The notes under the pieces: model-generated | The model's database searches: none | The model's input: only the letters and a program-made list of their open reading frames with translations | What the model was told of the DNA's origin: nothing | Made by a program: the position numbers and the translations under genes | Origin: Oxyruncus cristatus | Taxonomy: Eukaryota; Chordata; Aves; Passeriformes; Cotingidae | DNA length: 64,000 bases | NCBI GenBank assembly: GCA_013399855.1 | Contig: VXAY01002481.1 | Location: 106,441 to 170,440 of the forward strand | Reading direction: 5' to 3' | Shown: positions 60,801 through 64,000 of the stretch, in pieces | Position numbering within the stretch: the first letter of the stretch is position 1 | Layout: each line of letters opens with the position of its first letter

Positions 60801-63023
60801 ATAGAGGGAGAAAAAACACGACTGAATAAAATCAATATACTGGAACAGCTCCAGGAAAGGGGGGGGGAGAGAGAGAGAGAGAGATCTGTGTGTAATTCTC
60901 AGAGATTGTATCCAAGAGGGCAGTGGTTTGAGGGGTGTAAGATGAGGCACCATTGCTCAATTTTGTGACTGTGAAATAGGGGTTCTTGCGCTGTCCCAGT
61001 GACAGACATACTCACAGCATTACCTGGTTTAACAAACAGCGGTTTTTTTGTAACAGGAACCTCCAGAACCTTGTACTCCACCAACATGGCTTTATCATCC
61101 AGCCCAGGGATCTCAACTGTGCAGCTGGTAAGGACAGTTGGCCACAGCACCACAAACCACTTAATCCCAGCGCTGTGCACGAGCAGCCCCCAGGCTGTGC
61201 CCATGAACAATTCGTGCCTGCCCAGCACGGTGCACCTCAACAACGTCAGCGTGGTGTCCCCCGTCAACGTGCACATCAACACGCGGACGTCGGCGCCGTC
61301 CCCAACCGCCTTAAAACTCGCCACAGTCGCTGCCAGCATGGACAGAGTGCCAAAGGTGACCCCCAGCAGTGCCATCAGCAGTATAGCCAGGTGAGTGGGG
61401 GCAGGCTGGCAGGGCTGCTGGGGTGGTGCTGCCTGAGTCACGTGGAATCACGGGGTCACTGAGGTTGGAAAAGGCCTCCGAGGGCATCGAGGCCAACCTG
61501 TGCCCGAGTCCACCCTGTGCCACGTCCTGTCGTTCCTTGGACACTGCCAGGGATGGTGATTTCACCACCTCTCTGGGCAGTTGGAATGCTTGACAACCCT
61601 TTCCGTGAAAAAATTCCTCCTGCTGTCCAACGTGAACTGCCCCTGGCATGGCTTGAGGCTGTGTCCTCTCTCCAAGGTCACGGAGTCCCCCCTGTGCCCG
61701 ATGCCCACCTCGTCCCCCAACCCAAAGCACTGAGTGCCACGACCAGGCCTTCCTTGGGCACCTCCAGGGCTGGGCACTCCAAGCCTCCCTGGGTTCCAAT
61801 GCCTGACAGCCCTTTCCATGGAGAAGTTCCTCCTGCTGTCCAACCTGAACTGCCCCTGGCATGGCTTGAGGCTGTGTCCTCTCCATGCCCAGCTCTGCAC
61901 TAGAGAGAATTGTTTCCCCACCTGAGAGACTTCCCAGCACAACTTCAGCCTCCCAAGAATACCCTCAGCACCTCCACCGTGGCCAAACCACAGGAGCTCA
62001 TTTGGCAGATGAACCCCCCAAATCATTTGTGCTGTTCTTAGGCACCAGGAATTTTGGCAAACTTTGACTGTGTCTGCAATGGCCATTTAAATTGCAGGTT
62101 TAGCCATCTTAATTTGTGCCTTCTCACACAGCACTACCAGGTAGATTCTGTCAAACTCTGCAAACGTTCTCTCCGTAACTTTGGGAACCCATTTTGGGAG
62201 ATACAGGCTGGCACATACCTTTTTTATATAACACACGTATCCATATGTATATGTAGATTTATGTGACATAGAAACCAGAAAACTGCATCTTACATAGAAA
62301 GATGAAATCACAGAATCATGGAGTTGTTTATTTTGGAAAGGACCTTCAAGATCATCAAGTCCAACCACAGAGATATTTATTCTCATTGAACAGCAGCACT
62401 GTTATTTTAGGATACTTAGAAGATGTTTCATAGCAGTGGTGGCAGGAGCTTGCAGTTGGCCAGATTGTCTGAAAATGGCAATACTTGGGGTTTGTTTTAA
62501 GTCTCTGCTGGACTATATGCTCTTTAAAGAAACAAATCTGTTTAGGAATTGGAAAAGTTAAAAATGGGTATTAGTAAATGATTAGAAAAAAAGATTTCTT
62601 GCACTTTAGGGAATTACAACACTTCGTTCACCGACAGAAAAACGGAGTTATTATTGTGTATCTTGACTTTGTTCAGGAGACTTTTCAGTACTATTTAGTG
62701 CTCTTACCCATAACTGAGGGGGGTAGTTGAGAATTAAATGCATTGACCTTGTAGAAGGGATGCGCTGTCAGTGGAGTAACGGCAGCTGCTGAAAGCCAGT
62801 GTTTACTTCTAAATCACGTTTGCAGTGTGTGCGTGCTGGGGCTTCTCCCTGGTGCGGGGAGAAACGGGCAACCAAGGAAAGAAACGCCCCGAAGTGCGCG
62901 AGGGAATCCCCCTTTGGTGGCTGTAACGGTGGGGTTTTGTTCCCTCGCAGGGAGAACCACGAACCGGAACGTCTGGGCTTGAACGGCATAGCAGAGACCA
63001 CAGTGGCCATGGAAGTGACATAA
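39654..63023 (+). CDS. EPC2: EPC2, Enhancer of Polycomb homolog 2 (exons 2-14, joined)
   Basis: EPC2 is a paralogue of EPC1 and yeast Epl1. It is a nuclear scaffold that holds the catalytic TIP60/KAT5, ING3 and MEAF6 module of the NuA4 histone acetyltransferase and contacts nucleosomes through its basic EPcA region. Thirteen exons, all with GT-AG borders and consistent phases, give 755 codons and a stop. With about 51 codons lost in the gap, the product would be about 806 residues, close to the 807 of human EPC2. The EPL1/EPcA domain covers the first roughly 280 residues, with a basic RKRKNCRGPSLIP and FRRRTEKMQTRKNRKNDE core. A Gln-rich segment lies around residues 580-615, followed by the E_Pc_C domain ending TTVAMEVT. 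EPC2 is favoured over EPC1 by REKKESMVIP, NYYNRLYKGEF and the GLNGIAETTVAMEVT tail. No frameshift or in-frame stop is seen. Confidence 0.97.
39814..45788 (+). other. EPC2: EPC2 intron 2
   Basis: A 5,975-bp intron. I see no CR1 fragment, microsatellite or exon-like block that stands out. Several 100-130 codon open frames on both strands at 42.3-43.7 kb look like chance or an old unidentified repeat. Confidence 0.85.
45789..45934 (+). CDS. EPC2: EPC2 exon 3
   Basis: 146 bp. It completes the split Pro codon and encodes FNLDNEQPDYDMDSEDETLL through MVDRLEKASSSQ, the acidic part of the EPcA domain. The acceptor is TTTCAG. It ends on a codon boundary at GTATTG. Confidence 0.97.
45935..48344 (+). 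other. EPC2: EPC2 intron 3
   Basis: A 2,410-bp intron without a recognised repeat family apart from T-, A- and G-tracts (for example the G-tract near 47861). Nothing exon-like was found. Confidence 0.85.
48345..48551 (+). CDS. EPC2: EPC2 exon 4
   Basis: 207 bp, exactly 69 codons. It encodes LVTLQEAKLLLNEDDYLIKA, then the basic RKRKNCRGPSLIP block and DPYVAFRRRTEKMQTRK. This is the nucleosome-contacting basic part of the EPcA domain by family knowledge. Its codon use is GC-rich compared with neighbouring exons. Confidence 0.98.
48552..49110 (+). other. EPC2: EPC2 intron 4
   Basis: A 559-bp intron; nothing recognised in it. Confidence 0.85.
49111..49259 (+). CDS. EPC2: EPC2 exon 5
   Basis: 149 bp. 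It encodes NRKNDEASYEKMLKLRREFS through LLHLTLEVVEK plus two bases of an Arg codon. It is predicted to be helical, heavily charged and among the most conserved parts of the family. The acceptor is CGACAG. Confidence 0.98.
49528..49660 (+). CDS. EPC2: EPC2 exon 6
   Basis: 133 bp. It completes the split Arg, then encodes YHLGDYGGEILNEVKLNRPE through GNHHKGQECKVK. The acceptor is TTTTGAG, preceded by a T-rich tract, and the donor is GTAAGG. The end of this exon is less conserved among vertebrates than exon 5. Confidence 0.96.
49661..50540 (+). other. EPC2: EPC2 intron 6
   Basis: An 880-bp AT-rich intron with no recognised feature. Confidence 0.85.
50541..50729 (+). CDS. EPC2: EPC2 exon 7
   Basis: 189 bp, 63 codons. 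It encodes HPHHSSLKEEVSDVVRQKKK, a Pro-rich linker, and then SDIKQYDFHSSDEDEFPQ. The linker carries substitutions compared with the mammalian protein, while the YDFHSSDEDE end is invariant. Confidence 0.97.
51001..51090 (+). CDS. EPC2: EPC2 exon 8
   Basis: 90 bp, 30 codons: VPSPVSEAEEENDPDGPCAF through RRRAGCQYYA. The acceptor is GGTCTAG. The FRRRAGCQYYAP motif is conserved across the Enhancer of Polycomb family. Confidence 0.96.
51091..52168 (+). other. EPC2: EPC2 intron 8
   Basis: A 1,078-bp intron whose last quarter contains an antisense CR1 fragment, about 105 bp before the exon 9 acceptor. Confidence 0.88.
51933..52062 (-). mobile_element. CR1 LINE 3' fragment, reverse orientation
   Basis: Antisense CR1: AGACTGGTTTGGGTTGGAAG, then GGACCTTAAAGCCCGTCCCA, then ACCTTCCACTAGCCCAGGTT. 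It lies close upstream of EPC2 exon 9. Confidence 0.94.
52169..52314 (+). CDS. EPC2: EPC2 exon 9
   Basis: 146 bp. It encodes PRLDQTNSSSENPELAELDK through RRCIGFARRRIGRGG and two bases of an Arg codon. The RYRHCLTTL/RRCIGFARRR region is a signature of vertebrate EPC proteins. The acceptor is TTTGCAG. Confidence 0.98.
52315..52406 (+). other. EPC2: EPC2 intron 9 (short)
   Basis: Only 92 bp, the shortest EPC2 intron here, with a clear CTCTCTCCTCAG acceptor. It is close to the lower size limit for efficient vertebrate splicing. Confidence 0.95.
52407..52750 (+). CDS. EPC2: EPC2 exon 10
   Basis: 344 bp, the largest EPC2 exon in the window. It encodes VIMDRISTEHDPVLRQIDPE, a Ser-rich linker, ENRLSLPEILSNIRSCRLQC and the SDSEECTSRKPGQTV region, ending in SKNGIS plus one base. 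It is nearly identical to mammalian EPC2 where I can recall it. Confidence 0.98.
55457..55620 (+). other. Unassigned exon-like block in EPC2 intron 10
   Basis: TTCTTCCAAG before and GAG/GTATTT after bound 164 bp that is open in one frame. The peptide looks protein-like, from PNQCMNENQFFELINLTLAH to DFAYGTNFYLLE. A second block at 55927-56014, after a T-rich tract and TCTAG, encodes LFDLAEANDIKYANEHLL and ends in a stop. The two blocks do not join in frame. Neither matches EPC2 or a family I recognise. A decayed nested gene or processed pseudogene, or chance, are the options. Confidence 0.22.
56998..57404. repeat. 158-bp direct duplication bracketed by single N bases
   Basis: Sequence 56998-57155 recurs at 57247-57404 with about one mismatch. 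A single N sits at 57156, immediately after the first copy, and another at 57246, immediately before the second. The 90 bp between them ends with another copy of AGGTCAAGTTGGAATTGTCA and begins with a variant of GGGAGACAAAATCCTGTT. This pattern suggests misassembly or collapsed allelic contigs at a real short repeat. Confidence 0.9.
57968..58104 (+). CDS. EPC2: EPC2 exon 11 (Gln-rich)
   Basis: 137 bp. It completes the split Val and encodes TGGITEEQFQTHQQQLVQMQ, then a glutamine-rich QQLAQLQQKQQSQHSSQQ stretch, predicted coiled or low-complexity. The acceptor is CCTGTAG and the donor GTACTG. Confidence 0.97.
58105..59815 (+). other. EPC2: EPC2 intron 11
   Basis: A 1,711-bp intron carrying one long antisense CR1 (59167-59535). 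The acceptor tract is unusually T- and C-rich. Confidence 0.88.
59167..59535 (-). mobile_element. CR1 LINE 3' fragment, reverse orientation (long)
   Basis: The longest CR1 copy here, about 370 bp. It runs from CATGGAATCCCAGGCTGGTT through GCCATGGGCAGGGACACCTT, AACCTGGGCCAGGGCCTGCC and AAGCCATTCCCTGTGTCCTG to GTCTCCCTGGAGCCTTCTCT. Overlapping open frames on both strands here are shadows of the repeat. Confidence 0.95.
59816..59975 (+). CDS. EPC2: EPC2 exon 12
   Basis: 160 bp. It encodes GSSTSDCMSKTLDSASAHFA through NGVVQPS plus one base. The SKTLDSASAHFAASA motif begins the conserved E_Pc_C domain shared with EPC1. The middle (PAPGRSEGTKEPNT) is variable between species. Confidence 0.97.
60140..60262 (-). 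mobile_element. CR1 LINE 3' end, reverse orientation
   Basis: Antisense copy of another CR1 subfamily: AGAATCATGGAGTGTCCTGA, then AGATCATCCAAGTCCAGCTC, then CCTGCACAGGACTGCCCCAA. It starts within 10 bp of the single N at 60132. Confidence 0.88.
60858..60886. repeat. (G)n(GA)n simple repeat
   Basis: A run of G followed by about ten GA units. Confidence 0.9.
61057..61390 (+). CDS. EPC2: EPC2 exon 13
   Basis: 334 bp. It completes the split Gly and encodes TSRTLYSTNMALSSSPGIST, VRTVGHSTTNHLIPAL, VHLNNVSVVSPVNVHINTRT and the TALKLATVAASMDRVPKVTP segment, plus two bases of Arg. This is the body of the Ser/Thr-rich E_Pc_C domain. Third positions turn strongly GC-rich in its second half. Confidence 0.97.
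61440..61905 (-). mobile_element. Composite CR1 with internal duplication, reverse orientation
   Basis: Antisense CR1 starts GTGGAATCACGGGGTCACTG and runs to GGCATGGCTTGAGGCTGTGT near 61671. A second partial CR1 (from about 61676, with GAGTGCCACGACCAGGCCTT) follows directly and ends with the same CTCCTGCTGTCCAAC-to-GAGGCTGTGTCCTCTC segment at about 61829-61884. Either a tandem duplication or insertion of one CR1 into another explains the structure. Confidence 0.9.
62305..62376 (-). mobile_element. CR1 LINE 3' end, reverse orientation
   Basis: A short antisense end: ATCACAGAATCATGGAGTTG, then GGACCTTCAAGATCATCAAG and TCCAACCACAG. Confidence 0.88.
62951..63023 (+). CDS. EPC2: EPC2 exon 14 (C-terminus and stop)
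   Basis: The coding part of the last exon. It completes the split Arg, then encodes ENHEPERLGLNGIAETTVAM EVT, ending in TAA at 63021-63023. The acceptor is CCTCGCAG. The C-terminal motif is conserved in vertebrate EPC1 and EPC2, and the GLNGIAE variant here is the EPC2 form. Confidence 0.98.
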
Positions 63024-63425
63024 CCTCCACCCAGCGTCTCCGCCTGTGCCCGGGGCCTGCGCGCTTAATTCCAGCTGGATGCAAACCACGGCGCTCTGTG
63101 GGTCACAGAGAACTCGGACAGACCTAAATGGACTAGAACTGTATCGTGTATTAAGTCGCTATATAATGTAAATTTTGTAAAATTGGGAAAATCACTACCT
63201 TGTAAAATAGTTTATTTGTATCATCAATATTATTTCTGTTACTTGAATAGTAGATATTCATCATCATGCTTTTGCACTTGAATTTGCAACTGAATGGATT
63301 AAAAAAAAATAATTCTTTAATGGGATCATGAGCATGACATGGGATCCTGCATCACTTGTTTAAACTATTTATTTTGCCATGTTTACATTTTGTATCTTGT
63401 ACAAATAAATGCAACTTTGTGTCTA
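63024..63425 (+). other. EPC2: EPC2 3' untranslated region (proximal isoform)
   Basis: AT-rich sequence from the stop to the first canonical poly(A) signal and the A-rich cleavage region at about 63422-63436. A longer isoform running past 63430 is possible, because the sequence keeps the same AT-rich character to about 63720. Confidence 0.75.
63404..63409 (+). terminator. EPC2 poly(A) signal
   Basis: AATAAA, followed about 15 bases later by GTGTCTAAAA, which fits a cleavage site near 63420-63425. Confidence 0.75.
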
Positions 63426-64000
63426 AAAAAAAAAAGTTAAAGATTCATAGCTAGGAAACAAAATTCTTGTAATTTTTTTCTAAAGGAAATGTAAAGTTTT
63501 CACTTGGTTCATTTTGTTTCACAATTTGACTAGATGGACTTTTTGGTAAATACTTTAGTGGCATTTCACTGTCAAATATGAAGTTCAAGGCAAAATAGTA
63601 TTTTCTATTACTGTGCAGGGGAAAGGGATGGATCGATACATGCAAATTTAATGTAGTAACTCACTTTTTCCATATATTTTGAATGTATATTTCTATTTAT
63701 AATACCAGTTTATAAAAAATAATTACACAGGAGAGAGAGAGAGAGAATGAGAGAGGAAAAAAAAAAAGAGAGAACTGACTAGGAAAATTATGCATCTGGC
63801 ACATGTGAAACTGTGCAGATCTGAGCAAAATTTTCACCTGATGACATTTTATCCGAAGACTCCGCGTATTTTAACCGGCTTTCCAACTGTACCACACCCA
63901 CATTAAAGGATATTTTACCAGGTATGTATTGCATTATATATCATTGCAATAATTCATTATTGGATGTCTAGTTATCGAGCCATCCCAGGTGGTGGGGGGG
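63426..64000. other. Sequence downstream of EPC2
   Basis: AT-rich DNA without a recognised gene. It includes a (GA)n and A-rich tract at about 63731-63773 and ends in a run of G at the window edge. It may be a distal 3' UTR of EPC2 or intergenic DNA. Confidence 0.6.

Larger units (their letters stand above)
59976..61056 (+). other. EPC2: EPC2 intron 12
   Basis: A 1,081-bp intron with a single unresolved base at 60132, an antisense CR1 fragment directly after it, and a G/GA-rich simple repeat. Confidence 0.88.
61391..62950 (+). other. EPC2: EPC2 intron 13
   Basis: A 1,560-bp intron; about a third of it is antisense CR1 sequence (61440-61905 and 62305-62375). Confidence 0.9.

Noticed and set aside
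61311..61940. A 209-codon minus-strand open frame
   Set aside because: It is antisense to EPC2 exon 13 and then runs through CR1 sequence.
39654..63023. Assignment of the main gene to EPC1 rather than EPC2
   Set aside because: Diagnostic residues (REKKESM, NYYNRLYKGEF, NLDNEQPDYDMDSEDETLL, GLNGIAE) and MBD5 as upstream neighbour fit EPC2.

Overview
This is a vertebrate nuclear window, almost certainly from a bird. It holds two conserved genes in tandem on the + strand, MBD5 (3' end only) and EPC2 (nearly complete). Introns are GT-AG and coding exons are widely spaced. The only abundant interspersed repeat is CR1, with at least seventeen 3'-end fragments in both orientations, which is typical of birds. 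The order MBD5 then EPC2, same strand, matches the conserved amniote order in which KIF5C follows. The species cannot be fixed from the sequence.

Layout. 1-2915: last two coding exons of MBD5 and the introns around them. 2916 to about 6911: probable long MBD5 3' untranslated region with two Pumilio-type sites, several poly(A) signals, a CCCAT pentanucleotide array and GC-rich patches. 6912-23755: intergenic DNA with CR1 fragments, a roughly 390-bp CCTAT array, one unexplained exon-like block and no recognisable gene. 23756-24662: G-rich 12-bp minisatellite immediately upstream of the EPC2 CpG island. 24828-25708: 881 Ns that must contain EPC2 exon 1. 25709-39653: EPC2 intron 1, GC-rich at first. 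39654-63023: EPC2 coding exons 2-14, all in phase and totalling 755 codons plus stop. From 63024: EPC2 3' untranslated region with AATAAA at 63404-63409, then sequence to the window end.

Both genes encode chromatin proteins. MBD5 is a methyl-CpG-binding-domain family protein associated with the PR-DUB deubiquitinase. EPC2 is an Enhancer of Polycomb paralogue, a scaffold of the TIP60/NuA4 acetyltransferase. They are separate transcription units that share a neighbourhood.

I found no dramatic new system. The most useful second-look items are the missing EPC2 promoter and first exon, the minisatellite next to them, a diverged internal duplication in intron 1, two unassigned exon-like regions, and a probable assembly duplication in intron 10.
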